Source: an uncultured Candidatus Saccharibacteria bacterium
GTDB lineage: Bacteria; Patescibacteriota; Saccharimonadia; Saccharimonadales; Saccharimonadaceae
NCBI GenBank assembly: GCA_938033695.1
Contig: CALHKE010000019.1
Location: 62,001 to 126,000 of the forward strand
Direction: 5' to 3'
Length of the DNA: 64,000 nt
Position 1 is the stretch's first letter, and the number at the start of each line of letters is the position of its first letter. The position numbers and the translations under genes are program-made. Positions 50,448 to 59,560 of the stretch are shown piece by piece. Under the pieces are notes generated by a model that saw only the letters and a list, made by a program, of their open reading frames with translations, was not told the DNA's origin and did no database searches.

Positions 50448-52912
50448 TGCTTATCTCACTCAATAAAATCAAACAATATGTCGGATCCATTCCGGTTTCC
50501 GATGAGGAATTAGTAAAATTAATCGGCTCACGTCTCGTTGAAGTTGAAGGCGTGATGGACATGGCTGAAAAATATCGTGGTGCCTATCTTGCTAAAGTGG
50601 TAACCTGTGAAGATATTCCGGGTACCCACTTGCACCTCTGTCAAATCGACGCCGGTCCAGAACTCAATCAGAAGTTTTCTACTCTGGATTCCGGTCTCGT
50701 GCAAATCGTCTGTGGCGCGCCAAATGTTCGTGCTGGCATTATCGTCGTCTGGCTCACCCCAGGTAGTATCGTGCCAGATACTTTTGGCGGTGAGAATTTC
50801 GTGCTTGGTTCGCGCAAGCTTCGTGGTTATGAAAGTTTCGGCATGTTAGCCGGACCAGATGAGCTCGGACTTTCTTCTGATCATAAGTACATTGCAGAGG
50901 TTGATGCGGAACTTGGTCGCCCAGGGCAGGCTCTGGCGGACGTTTTTGATTTAAATGATAAGATTTTTGATATCGAAAATAAATCGCTCACTCATCGCCC
51001 AGATACTTTTGGCTTGGTTGGCTTTGCGCGCGAAGTTTCCGGTATTCTTGGTCAAAAATTCTCTGAACCAGTGAGTTTTGATCAAACCGTAGATGGCCTG
51101 TCTGATGAAATTTCCATTGAAATTGCCGATCAAAAACTTTGCCCACGCTATTCGGCTTGTCTAGTAGAGGTGAAAGACCTAAATCTTAGTCAGCCTGTCG
51201 CACCAGAGTTTTCTGATCTCTATAATATGACGGAGGATTCGGTTTTGCTCGCTAAATCTGGTATTAATTCAGTTAATCCCATCGTTGATGCCACGAATCT
51301 CACCATGCTGGAGCTAGGTCAGCCGCTTCATGCTTTCGATTATGATAAATTTGTCAAAATTGGCGGCCTAGACTACGCGAAAATCATCGTGCGTGCGGCG
51401 CGCTCTGGTGAATCTTTAACCTTGCTCGATGGTAAAACTATTGAGCTAAATTCCAATGATATTGTGATTACCTCGAACGACATTCCAGTCGCCTTAGCCG
51501 GTGCCATGGGTGGGGAATCGACCAAAATCGATGATTCGACCACTCGTATTTTACTCGAATCGGCCACCTTTAGTCTCTATAATTTGCGTAAAACTCAGAT
51601 GGCGCACGGTATTTTTTCCGAAGCCATCACCCGCTTTACCAAGGGTCAGCCAGCCGTCAATACTATTCCAGCCATCAAGGATTGTTTAACTAAACTTGGT
51701 GTAAAAGCAGGTGCTGAACTCCGTTTCGCCGACTCTCTTAAACAGGATTTGTCTGAAATTCAAGTCGCCGTGAGGGTTTCTGAGATTAATCAACTTCTCG
51801 GCTCGAATTATAATCAAACTTTAATCATCCAAACTCTTGAAAATGTTGGCTTCAAGGTAGTTTCTGATTCGGAAAATCTTTTGGTTACGGCCCCACTCTG
51901 GCGTACCGACATTCATATCAAGGAAGACGTCATCGAAGAAGTTGGCCGCCTACTCGGCTTTGATAATTTACCACTCAGCCTACCAGTCCGTCCATTTATT
52001 GGTGCCGAAAAGAACGCCATGTTTGAACTAAAAACTACTTTAAGAAATCTCCTTTCACTCGAGCTTGGCCTAAATGAAGTTTTGACTTATAGTTTCGTTT
52101 CCAAAAAGTTACTTGAACGTGTCGGTGAAAATATTGAGGATGCTTATGAAATCACTAATTCCATTTCACCTGAATTGCAACTCTTCCGTACCTCTATCAC
52201 ACCAAGCCTGCTTGAGAAGGTTCGTGAAAATCAAAAAGCTGGCTTTGCCGATTTTTCCCTTTATGAAATGAATCAAGTTACTAGAAAATCTCTTGGCTTA
52301 AATTCTGATCGAACCCCGAAAATGCAACATCATTTGGCTGTAGTTTCTACTGCGGATTATTATTACTCTAAGCAGATTTTGGAAAATCTTGCCGATAAAC
52401 TTGGACTTAGTTTTGAAATTCAGGCTTTTTCAGACGGTGAAGATTCGGGTTATTTCGAACCAAAACGTGCCGCTAAAATTCTTCTTTCCGGTACTCAAAT
52501 TGGTTGCCTTGGTGAATTGAAAAATTCCGTCAAAACCGCTCTAAAGCTGAAGGAAGTTTCTAGCTTGGAATTAGATCTCGAAGTCTTGCTGGGTCAAAAA
52601 GCTTCCGACAAGCGCATTAAGGAGTTCAGTCGTTTCCCAGCCGTCAATCGTGATCTTACAGTTAAAATTTCGGAAGATAAGACGTTCGCTTCAGTCGAAA
52701 ATGCCATTCTCGAAGTTTTGAAGCGTCAACCATCTCTGATGTTCCATCTCACGGCTACCTCAATCTATCAAGCTGAAGGTGCTGACACGAAAAATCTTAG
52801 CTTCCATTTGAACTTTGCTTCCACTGAGAAGACGCTACTTTCTGAGGAAATCTCTGCTATAATGAACAGTATTAGCAAATCATTAGAAAAAATTGGTGGA
52901 GAAATTATTTAG
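50447..52912 (+). CDS. pheT: Phenylalanyl-tRNA synthetase beta subunit
   Basis: The 821-aa protein has the expected order. An EMAP-II-like tRNA-binding domain (about 40-150) comes first. The B3/B4 editing region follows (about 215-375; HRPDTFGLVGFAREVSG, IVDATNLTMLELGQPLHAFD). Next are B5 (about 405-475), the catalytic-like core (DVIEEVGRLLGFDNLPL) and a C-terminal anticodon-binding FDX-ACB domain (about 730-821; FSRFPAVNRDLTVKI). It pairs with PheS encoded directly upstream, with a TAATG overlap. Confidence 0.97.
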   Translation: MLISLNKIKQYVGSIPVSDEELVKLIGSRLVEVEGVMDMAEKYRGAYLAKVVTCEDIPGTHLHLCQIDAGPELNQKFSTLDSGLVQIVCGAPNVRAGIIVVWLTPGSIVPDTFGGENFVLGSRKLRGYESFGMLAGPDELGLSSDHKYIAEVDAELGRPGQALADVFDLNDKIFDIENKSLTHRPDTFGLVGFAREVSGILGQKFSEPVSFDQTVDGLSDEISIEIADQKLCPRYSACLVEVKDLNLSQPVAPEFSDLYNMTEDSVLLAKSGINSVNPIVDATNLTMLELGQPLHAFDYDKFVKIGGLDYAKIIVRAARSGESLTLLDGKTIELNSNDIVITSNDIPVALAGAMGGESTKIDDSTTRILLESATFSLYNLRKTQMAHGIFSEAITRFTKGQPAVNTIPAIKDCLTKLGVKAGAELRFADSLKQDLSEIQVAVRVSEINQLLGSNYNQTLIIQTLENVGFKVVSDSENLLVTAPLWRTDIHIKEDVIEEVGRLLGFDNLPLSLPVRPFIGAEKNAMFELKTTLRNLLSLELGLNEVLTYSFVSKKLLERVGENIEDAYEITNSISPELQLFRTSITPSLLEKVRENQKAGFADFSLYEMNQVTRKSLGLNSDRTPKMQHHLAVVSTADYYYSKQILENLADKLGLSFEIQAFSDGEDSGYFEPKRAAKILLSGTQIGCLGELKNSVKTALKLKEVSSLELDLEVLLGQKASDKRIKEFSRFPAVNRDLTVKISEDKTFASVENAILEVLKRQPSLMFHLTATSIYQAEGADTKNLSFHLNFASTEKTLLSEEISAIMNSISKSLEKIGGEII

Positions 52913-52920
52913 GTAACAAT

Positions 52921-53643
52921 ATGGACGAAAAAAGTTTACGTACTAGCACTAAACAGCGCATTATTATAGGTTTTATCGCAGTCTTGCTCTTCGTTTCGAC
53001 GATTATGGTTTATGCCTTAATTGTTTTGAATGGCGAGAAAAGTAAGAAGGGTACAGCTGAACAAAACGCTGAACTTAAGGTTCTTGCTAAGGAATTAGAC
53101 GAGAAGAAAAAAGATAAAGATAATGCGGTGAAAGCACTTAATGATAAATACTTTGAGACTCTCAAGTCTGCTCGTAGTAATATTAAATCCTACAATGTTT
53201 CTCGCGCGCAAAATGATGGTCTAAAATCTATCGACCTCACTGTTGGCACTGGCGCTACTCTTGAAAAAGAGAGTAAATATCTAGCCTATTACTTCGGTTG
53301 GTGTTCTGATGAGTCTGTATTTGATTCATCTTTTGATGATAATAATAATCCAAAATCTTTGAAGGATCCGCTCGATGTTACTGGTTCTGGTAGCTTAATT
53401 ACTGGTTGGTCGGATGGTCTAGTCGGCGCCAAGCTCGGCGGAGTTCGTGAGCTCCATATCCCAAGTACTCTTGCTTATGGCGACACGAAAGAAATTTGTG
53501 GTGGAAAGAATTCTCCACTTTACTTCGTGATTCTACCTTTTGAAGACGCAGCCTATACTAAGGCAGTTCAAGAACATCAAGCAATTTATCGTAAGTACTT
53601 GAACCTCCAAAGCGAAATTCGTGGCACTGGCTCGCTCTTCTAA
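52921..53643 (+). CDS. Membrane-anchored FKBP-type peptidyl-prolyl isomerase
   Basis: The 240-aa protein has a membrane helix (about 14-37) and a Lys/Glu coiled coil (about 40-90). An FKBP domain follows (about 95-205), with GTGATLEKESKYLAYYFGW, VFDSSFDD, SLITGWSDGLVGAKLGGVRE and IPSTLAYGD. It should assist folding of exported proteins. It starts 8 bp after pheT with AGGTAA upstream and may be co-transcribed with it. Confidence 0.85.
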   Translation: MDEKSLRTSTKQRIIIGFIAVLLFVSTIMVYALIVLNGEKSKKGTAEQNAELKVLAKELDEKKKDKDNAVKALNDKYFETLKSARSNIKSYNVSRAQNDGLKSIDLTVGTGATLEKESKYLAYYFGWCSDESVFDSSFDDNNNPKSLKDPLDVTGSGSLITGWSDGLVGAKLGGVRELHIPSTLAYGDTKEICGGKNSPLYFVILPFEDAAYTKAVQEHQAIYRKYLNLQSEIRGTGSLF

Positions 53644-53679
53644 AACCAAAGAATCTAGTCCGTATTTAGAATTAAGCTT

Positions 53680-53711
53680 AAAAAATAACTTCCCACGTGG
53701 AAGTTATTTTA
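53680..53711. terminator. Bidirectional terminator after the FKBP gene
   Basis: A 12-bp perfect stem AAAATAACTTCC/GGAAGTTATTTT that overlaps the stop of the convergent cpsB-like gene. Confidence 0.87.
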
Positions 53712-54458
53712 ATGATTAATCGAAAGACTATTTTCTTGTAGCTTCTTCAGCCCCTCGTCGGTAATAATTTTCCGAATTTTCTTGCAGGCTTTCTCGTACT
53801 TTTCGAAGACACTTCCATCTGCACGGTGCGCGTCTGTCCCGAGAAAATCCACTAGGCCGTGTTTTAGAAAATATTTCATGGTTTTGGCTGGCTTCGGACC
53901 GTATTGTCTGGCCATGCTGCCGATATTACACTGTAATTTTACACCAATTTTACGAAGTTCCAGGGCTTTTTCCGGTTTCTTCTGCAAGAATTCATAACGT
54001 TCCGGATGGGCTAAAATTGGTACAATATTTTGACTCTTCATTTCAAAAATTACTTCACGTAGATAGCCTACCTCAGTCATAAATGGTACCTCGAAAAGCG
54101 CATAATGTTTCTTCTTTTTGTTTTTCGTAGCGTCTACGCTTAGCTTAGTGTTTTCACCCAGTAGTGACGCTTGATCTTCTTGCATATATTTCACCATTTC
54201 TGGATCCACATAAATTTCATTACCAGGGTAAAGTTTGAATTGAATCCTCAACTCATCTAGTTGTGCTTGTAATTCTTTACGCAGACGCGCCTTGGTTTTA
54301 TTATCCGCCAGCTGATCACTATTCGGAATAAAGTGGGAAGTAGTAAAGCCACCGGTGAATCCGAGCTCGACAAGTTTTTTGGCCATCGCAATACTTTCCT
54401 CAAAATCACGACTGCCGTCATCGATTCCTGGCAAAATATGCAGATGCGTGTCAATCAT
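53709..54458 (-). CDS. CpsB/YwqE-type Mn-dependent tyrosine-protein phosphatase (PHP fold)
   Basis: The 249-aa protein has the metal-binding PHP motifs DTHLHILPGIDDGS, TSHFIPN, GNEIYVD, LAHPERYEFLQ and GTDAHR. These enzymes dephosphorylate the tyrosine cluster of BY-kinases and so control capsule or exopolysaccharide assembly. It is 20 bp downstream of the BY-kinase gene with AGGAGG before the ATG, so the kinase and its antagonist are co-expressed. Confidence 0.92.
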   Translation of the reverse strand: MIDTHLHILPGIDDGSRDFEESIAMAKKLVELGFTGGFTTSHFIPNSDQLADNKTKARLRKELQAQLDELRIQFKLYPGNEIYVDPEMVKYMQEDQASLLGENTKLSVDATKNKKKKHYALFEVPFMTEVGYLREVIFEMKSQNIVPILAHPERYEFLQKKPEKALELRKIGVKLQCNIGSMARQYGPKPAKTMKYFLKHGLVDFLGTDAHRADGSVFEKYEKACKKIRKIITDEGLKKLQENSLSINH

Positions 54459-54478
54459 GCCACCTCCTGGTTTTATAT

Positions 54479-55939
54479 TTATAGATAATATTGATTATAA
54501 TATCCCGTGCGTTTTTCTAGAGGGATTTGGTTAAGAATTACGCCGGCCACATTGGCATCGATTGCTTGGAGAGATTTCAAACCATCTTTTACGTGATCGA
54601 TATTAGTTTTGTTTACACGGCAAACAATCAATGTGCGGTCGGCTTTCTTGGAAATAATTAACGAGTCAGCCAAGTTATAGACCGGAGCCGAGTCGATAAT
54701 GACATAATCGTATTTCGATTTTACCGTTGCGATGAATTTTTCCATCTGCTTTGAGTCGATTAGCTCTGCTGGATTTGGTGGGGTAACGCCACGTGTCACT
54801 ACTGAAAGATTTTCAATCTCGGTTTTTTGTACATATTTACGTAGACGGTCGCCGGTGGTTTCGACTAGTAGATTCGAGAGGCCAGCTTGATTAGAAAGCT
54901 CGAAAATTTCGTGTTGACGGCCCAGGCGCATGTCGGCATCGACTAAGAGCACTTTTTTGCCGGTATTGGCAAAAGCAATTGCCAGGTTTGCGGAAACGAA
55001 ACTTTTACCTTCGTTTGGTGCGGTACTGGTTAATACGAGGGAATTATTGTTTTTGCCTACCAAGCTAAAATCCAGGCTAGTACGTACGGTGCGGAAGTCT
55101 TCACTGATAATAGATTTTGGATTATTTTTCAAAATTAATTCACTACTTAAATCTTCTTCAGAAATTTCTTCGGAAGCTTCCTCGTCATCTTCTGCATTTT
55201 CTGCCGAGTCATCTTCTTTGACTTCCTTCTTCGCCTTCAAAGCTAAGGCGCGCTGACGGCGTTTCAGACGTTCTTTTTCCGCATCAATCATGTGGATTTT
55301 ACCAATTACTGGCAAATGCAACTGACTTTCGACTTGTTCGCTCGTCTTCACTGAGCGGTCAAAATAAAATACTAAGAAGAGAATTGAAACACTGACGATT
55401 AGACCTGCCGCAAAAGCTATAATTTCTTGGCGCACAATCTTAATATTAGCCGGTTCAGTCGGGGTGACTGCTGAGTCGAGCACATTAATATTGCGGTCAT
55501 TATAAATTTTGGCGATTTCTTTCACGAAGTGGTCTGCAATCTTATTGGTCATTTTTGTGGCAAACTCCGCATCGCGATCAGTCGTGGTAATAGTAATAAT
55601 TTCAGTGCCTTTAACGGCCGATACTTCGATCATTTTTAACATCTCATCATAAGATTTCTCGATATTAATATCACTTTTGACCTTATCGAGCACACGGTGT
55701 GATTTGACTACTTGCGTGTAAGTGTCAATCAGGTTTTTATTGGTTGCAACTTCACCCGGCAGATTCGCATTTGATTTATCTGAGCTTACAATCACCGTAG
55801 CAGTTGCTTCGTATTTTGGTTTTTGCATGAAAAATACATAAAAAGATCCTAATCCAAAAATTAGGGCAAAAATTATCAGTAGAATATGGAGCTTGGCCTT
55901 AAAATAGGCAAACATTTCTCCGAGGTTAATCTCATCCAT
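54479..55939 (-). CDS. Wzz-BY-kinase fusion (polysaccharide copolymerase with tyrosine autokinase)
   Basis: The 486-aa protein has an N-terminal Wzz/CpsC-like domain flanked by two membrane helices (about 16-36 and 168-188). An acidic linker follows (about 225-250). The C-terminal BY-kinase domain has Walker A TSTAPNEGKSFVSANLA (about 294-310), Walker A' VLLVDADMRLGRQ and Walker B YDYVIIDSAP. The Tyr-rich C-terminus GYYNQYYL is the autophosphorylation cluster. In firmicutes the two parts are usually CpsC and CpsD, while here they are fused as in proteobacterial Wzc. TATAAA lies 6 nt before the ATG. Confidence 0.93.
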   Translation of the reverse strand: MDEINLGEMFAYFKAKLHILLIIFALIFGLGSFYVFFMQKPKYEATATVIVSSDKSNANLPGEVATNKNLIDTYTQVVKSHRVLDKVKSDINIEKSYDEMLKMIEVSAVKGTEIITITTTDRDAEFATKMTNKIADHFVKEIAKIYNDRNINVLDSAVTPTEPANIKIVRQEIIAFAAGLIVSVSILFLVFYFDRSVKTSEQVESQLHLPVIGKIHMIDAEKERLKRRQRALALKAKKEVKEDDSAENAEDDEEASEEISEEDLSSELILKNNPKSIISEDFRTVRTSLDFSLVGKNNNSLVLTSTAPNEGKSFVSANLAIAFANTGKKVLLVDADMRLGRQHEIFELSNQAGLSNLLVETTGDRLRKYVQKTEIENLSVVTRGVTPPNPAELIDSKQMEKFIATVKSKYDYVIIDSAPVYNLADSLIISKKADRTLIVCRVNKTNIDHVKDGLKSLQAIDANVAGVILNQIPLEKRTGYYNQYYL

Positions 55940-56159
55940 ACTCTGTTTATATCATATTTTGTGTAGAAAATAAATATCAAACAATAATTTGACTATATTT
56001 GTCAATAGCCATAAGCGTCTTGAAGACAATTGTCAATGCCTAAAATTTGCCAAAAATAAAATATTTGATAAAATAATGTCTATTGCACTTTTTAGTCACT
56101 CGGTGGCTGGTGGGGGCTAGGTCGTGTGCAATGATTATTAAGGAGATGCATTCGTAAAT

Positions 56160-56240
56160 ATGCGTAGACTTAAACGTGAATCTTCGCGCAAAAAGTCGAA
56201 AATTCCTCCTGCCCCATGGCAAGAGTATATCGAATATTAG
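56160..56240 (+). CDS. Candidate 26-aa basic small protein
   Basis: The product begins MRRLKRESSRKK and ends PAPWQEYIEY. It is half basic, half aromatic/acidic, with no membrane helix. The nearest Shine-Dalgarno (AAGGAG 56140-56145) is 14 nt from the ATG, longer than usual. A stop at 56139 rules out an upstream extension. Its position inside a unit with its own promoter and terminator is the main support. It might instead be non-coding. Confidence 0.4.
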   Translation: MRRLKRESSRKKSKIPPAPWQEYIEY

Positions 56241-56285
56241 TCTTGAATAGTCAAAATTCAATTTTAAGGATTAATATTTGAGGAC

Positions 56286-56313
56286 AAATATCGCTATCCA
56301 GCGATATTTTTCT
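56286..56313 (+). terminator. Terminator of the small transcription unit
   Basis: AAATATCGCT-ATCC-AGCGATATTT is a 10-bp stem with a 4-nt loop and a T tail. Confidence 0.82.
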
Positions 56314-56364
56314 TGATTCTATAATTTGAAAAGTTGACTGGTTTATTATGTTATAATAGAGATT

Positions 56365-58128
56365 ATGAGAAAACTGTCTGGAGAACTAAAACAACAAATC
56401 AATCAACATGTTACAGTCTCTGGTTGGGTAAATTCTAGGCGTGATCACGGTGGGTTAATCTTCATTGACTTACGTGACCACGAGGGGATTATTCAGCTAG
56501 TGATTACCCCAGAAAATGCTGAAAATTTTGCCATCGCCGAAAGTTTGCGCGATGAATTTGTCATTTCGGCTACTGGTCTAATTCGTGAGCGCGACCCTGC
56601 TCTTCGTAATCCTCATATTGCTACGGGCGACATTGAATTAGTGGTCGACACATTGGAACTCTTAAATCGCTCTGAACCTTTGCCGGTTAATACCCATGAT
56701 GACGGTGTAGAATCCGGCGAAGAGCTTCGTCTTAAATATCGTTATCTTGATCTCCGTCGTCCAAGTATGCTTCATACCTTGCGTCGTCGTGCTGAATTTT
56801 ATCACTTCATGCGTGATTATATGGAAGCCCACGATTTTATCGAAGTCACTACGCCAATTTTAGCTAACTCCAGCCCAGAAGGTGCCCGTGACTTTCTTGT
56901 GCCATCCAGACTTCGTCCAGGACAGTTTTATGCCTTACCTCAAGCTCCCCAACAGTTCAAGCAACTTCTCATGGTTGGTGGAATTCCTCGTTATTATCAA
57001 ATCGCTCCATGTTTCCGCGATGAGGACCCACGCGCCGACCGTCTTTATGGTGACTTCTACCAACTCGATCTCGAGATGTCTTTCGTGGAAGAGGGTGAAG
57101 TAGTTCGCAAAACTATGGAGCCATTAATTAAATCTTTGGTCACTGATTTTGCTCACAAGAAATTGTTCTCAGAGGAAATCCCACGCATTCCGTATCAGGA
57201 AGCTATGAATCGTTTTGGTGTCGATAAGCCAGATCTCCGTTATGGTATGGAATTAATCGATCTGAAAGAAGCTTTGAAAGACACTAGTTTTAAAGTTTTC
57301 CAAACTGAATCCGTCAAAGCTATTTGTGTGAAAAATGGCGCCACTCTTTCGCGTTCCCAAATCGACAATTTCACCGAAAAAGCTCGTAAACTTGGCGCGG
57401 GTGGTCTTGCTTACATCATCTATGAAAATGATGAAGTTAAAAGTCCAATTGCTAAATTCCTCACTGAAACTGAATTAGCTAAAATCAAAGAACTCACCGG
57501 TGCTGAGAATGGCGATGCTGTGTTCTTCGGCGCTGATTCACTCTCAAAAGTTAACAAGGTTCTCGGCCAACTTCGTATCGCGTTTGCTGATCACTTTAAT
57601 TTGAAGGATGATAATGTTGTCGCACTTTGTTGGATCGTTGACTTTCCATTCTATGAATGGGACGAAGGTAAAAATAAATTAGACTTCGGTCACAACCCAT
57701 TCTCTATGCCAAAAGGTGGGCTTAAGGCTCTCGAAGCCGCCGAGACTGACGCCGAAAAGCTTGCCATTGTCGCCGATCAATACGATATGGTGATGAATGG
57801 TTTTGAAATCTGCTCTGGTGCCGTACGTAATCACAGTCCAGAAGTGATGTATAAGGTTTTCGGTATTCTTGGTTATGACGAGAAATATGTTGAAGCACGT
57901 TTTGGCGGTATGTTGAATGCCTTTAAGTTCGGTGCCCCTCCTCATGCTGGCTGTGCCTTCGGTATTGAACGTATTTTCATGGTTCTAAACGATAATAAAA
58001 ATATTCGCGATATCGTAGCCTTCCCGAAGAACGGTTCTGGTGTCGACCTTATGATGAGCTCACCATCCGTCGTCGATCCAATCCAGCTCGAAGAAGCTCA
58101 CCTCCAAATCGTGGAAGACGAGGAATAA
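56365..58128 (+). CDS. aspS: Aspartyl-tRNA synthetase
   Basis: The 587-aa class IIb synthetase has an N-terminal OB-fold anticodon domain (VTVSGWVNSRRDHGGLIFIDLRD). Motif 1 is in the LRRRAEFYHFMRDYMEAHDF and EVTTPIL region, and motif 2 is in PRYYQIAPCFRDEDPRADR. The bacterial GAD insertion domain is present (about 285-420). Motif 3 is in GAPPHAGCAFGIERIFMVL. It may be the non-discriminating type that also charges tRNA-Asn, which cannot be decided by eye. The ATG is 7 nt after TATAAT (56352-56357). Confidence 0.97.
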   Translation: MRKLSGELKQQINQHVTVSGWVNSRRDHGGLIFIDLRDHEGIIQLVITPENAENFAIAESLRDEFVISATGLIRERDPALRNPHIATGDIELVVDTLELLNRSEPLPVNTHDDGVESGEELRLKYRYLDLRRPSMLHTLRRRAEFYHFMRDYMEAHDFIEVTTPILANSSPEGARDFLVPSRLRPGQFYALPQAPQQFKQLLMVGGIPRYYQIAPCFRDEDPRADRLYGDFYQLDLEMSFVEEGEVVRKTMEPLIKSLVTDFAHKKLFSEEIPRIPYQEAMNRFGVDKPDLRYGMELIDLKEALKDTSFKVFQTESVKAICVKNGATLSRSQIDNFTEKARKLGAGGLAYIIYENDEVKSPIAKFLTETELAKIKELTGAENGDAVFFGADSLSKVNKVLGQLRIAFADHFNLKDDNVVALCWIVDFPFYEWDEGKNKLDFGHNPFSMPKGGLKALEAAETDAEKLAIVADQYDMVMNGFEICSGAVRNHSPEVMYKVFGILGYDEKYVEARFGGMLNAFKFGAPPHAGCAFGIERIFMVLNDNKNIRDIVAFPKNGSGVDLMMSSPSVVDPIQLEEAHLQIVEDEE

Positions 58129-58220
58129 AATCTGGCAAGCAAAAACTCGATTCAAAATCGTGGAAGATTAGGAAAAAAGAAGCAAAATTCCGACCTCAGA
58201 AACAAAATCAAAGCAAACAA

Positions 58221-58249
58221 AAATTCCGGCTCTAGGGCCGGAATTTTTT
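58221..58249. terminator. Bidirectional terminator between aspS and uppP
   Basis: A 10-bp stem AAATTCCGGC/GCCGGAATTT with a 5-nt loop and a T6 tail. Confidence 0.86.
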
Positions 58250-58261
58250 AGGCAGAATCTC

Positions 58262-59071
58262 TTAGAAGAGCCATAGTGCGGCGAAAATTCCAAGAGATAA
58301 AATCACACGATAAATACCAAAGCTTGGGATTGATTTTTCTTTCTTGAAGTATTTCATTACGATTTGTAGTGCAATCAAACCAGAAATAAAAGCTACTAAG
58401 TTTGAAAGTAAAAGCATGCCTAAATTGCTAGTAATGTAAGCTCTCGAAGAACTTGAAAGTAGGGACTTACCGCAGACTGCAATCATGATTGGAAGGCTAG
58501 CCAGAAAAGAATATTTAGCTGCCGACTTTGAATCGAGGCCCATTACGCGACCCGTGATAATCGTGGATCCAGAGCGGGAAACCCCAGGAATCAAAGCAAA
58601 AGTTTGCGCTAAACCAATCGCCAAAGCGCGGCCCGGAGTTAATTCATTTTCGTCCTTCAATTTCGATAAATGTGGTAATTTATTCACAAAAATCATGATT
58701 AACCCGACAAATCCCATCGCGAAACCAATCGTAGTAAGGCTCGAGAAGAATGGTAGTTTTTCGATTACTTTCGATAGTATCAAGCCAATGATACCAGCAG
58801 GGATTGAGGTGATTAAAATATTTAACGCAAGTTTATAATCTTTTTTCACAAACACGCGTTGTAAAATTTCCCAAATCGTTTGGCGGTAATAGAAAAGTAA
58901 TGCAAAAAGCGTACCAAAATTAATTAATTCCAAAAAGAAATGAAAATCTTCCGCACGTCCACCCGCACCCAAAATACGCTGTGTAATTTCGAGATGCCCA
59001 GAGGAGGACACTGGGATAAATTCAGTAATACCTTGTACAAGACCTAAGACGGTCGATTCTAAAATGTTCAT
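58262..59071 (-). CDS. uppP: Undecaprenyl-diphosphatase UppP (BacA)
   Basis: UppP dephosphorylates undecaprenyl diphosphate, recycling the lipid carrier for peptidoglycan and surface glycans. It confers bacitracin tolerance. The 269-aa polytopic protein has both active-site signatures, GITEFIPVSSSGHLEI (about 14-29) and LIPGVSRSGSTIITGR (about 160-175). The start at 59071 rather than 59098 is supported by TATAAT (59083-59078) exactly 6 nt upstream and by homology starting at MNILEST. Confidence 0.95.
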   Translation of the reverse strand: MNILESTVLGLVQGITEFIPVSSSGHLEITQRILGAGGRAEDFHFFLELINFGTLFALLFYYRQTIWEILQRVFVKKDYKLALNILITSIPAGIIGLILSKVIEKLPFFSSLTTIGFAMGFVGLIMIFVNKLPHLSKLKDENELTPGRALAIGLAQTFALIPGVSRSGSTIITGRVMGLDSKSAAKYSFLASLPIMIAVCGKSLLSSSSRAYITSNLGMLLLSNLVAFISGLIALQIVMKYFKKEKSIPSFGIYRVILSLGIFAALWLF

Positions 59072-59175
59072 ATTTTTATTATAGTCTCCGGCCCCCATCT
59101 TTACAATCTATGAAAATCATGTATAATATTCCACAAGTATATTAATCATTAAATCGTTTTAAACAGGAAACTATA

Positions 59176-59526
59176 ATGCCGATTATCAAATCTGCAAAAA
59201 AGGCAGCTCGTCAAGCAGTCAAACGCACTGCAAAGAATCAACAGATTAAGAAGTTCATCAAGAACGCTCTTAAAGCTTTCAAAGCTAACCCAACTGCTGA
59301 AAATCTTTCCAAAGCTCAATCTGAATACGACAAGGCTGCAAAGAAAGGCCTCATCAAGAAGAATACTGCTTCTCGTCGTAAGGCTAGCTTGGTGAAAATT
59401 GCTAAGACCTCTAATGGCGTCAAGGCTGAAACCACCGCTAAAAAAGCTACCGCCAAGAAGGCTACTGCAAAAAAGACTGTCGCTAAAAAGACAACCGCTA
59501 AGAAGACTACCAAAAAGGCTGCTTAG
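59176..59526 (+). CDS. rpsT: Ribosomal protein bS20 with a histone H1-like C-terminal tail
   Basis: Residues 1-80 are ordinary bS20 (MPIIKSAKKAARQAVKRTAK, then the IKKNTASRRKASLVKI block), a helical protein that binds 16S rRNA. Family members end near residue 87. This one continues for about 30 residues with AKKAT, AKKTV and AKKTT repeats like bacterial histone H1/HU tails. A leader of about 40 nt (TATAAT 59122-59127) and AGGAAA precede the ATG. Confidence 0.95.
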   Translation: MPIIKSAKKAARQAVKRTAKNQQIKKFIKNALKAFKANPTAENLSKAQSEYDKAAKKGLIKKNTASRRKASLVKIAKTSNGVKAETTAKKATAKKATAKKTVAKKTTAKKTTKKAA

Positions 59527-59556
59527 TAAAAAGACCTCTCCGGAGGTCTTTTTTTG
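59527..59556 (+). terminator. Terminator after rpsT
   Basis: AAAAAGACCTC-TCCG-GAGGTCTTTTT is an 11-bp stem with a 4-nt loop and a T7 run. Confidence 0.88.
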
Positions 59557-59560
59557 TGCA

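Larger units (their letters stand above)
56069..56313 (+). ncRNA. Compact transcription unit: structured leader, 26-codon ORF and terminator
   Basis: This 425-bp gap between the BY-kinase and aspS contains an ordered set of signals. A -10-like TAAAAT lies near 56069. A stem ATTGCAC (56082-56088)/GTGCAAT (56126-56132) encloses the small hairpin AGTCAC/GTGGCT (56094-56108), whose G-U pair is allowed only on the plus strand. AAGGAG follows (56140-56145), then an ORF (56160-56240) and a terminator ATATCGCT/AGCGATAT with a T tail (56286-56312). No known riboswitch, SRP or tmRNA pattern was recognised. The rest of the gap (55940-56068, 56314-56364) is AT-rich and holds only the flanking promoters. 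Confidence 0.45.

Noticed and set aside
56081..56135. SRP RNA, tmRNA or a known riboswitch in the stem region before the 26-codon ORF
   Set aside because: No GGAA-tetraloop SRP core, no tRNA-like domain and no known aptamer core could be recognised, so it is reported only as an unassigned structure.
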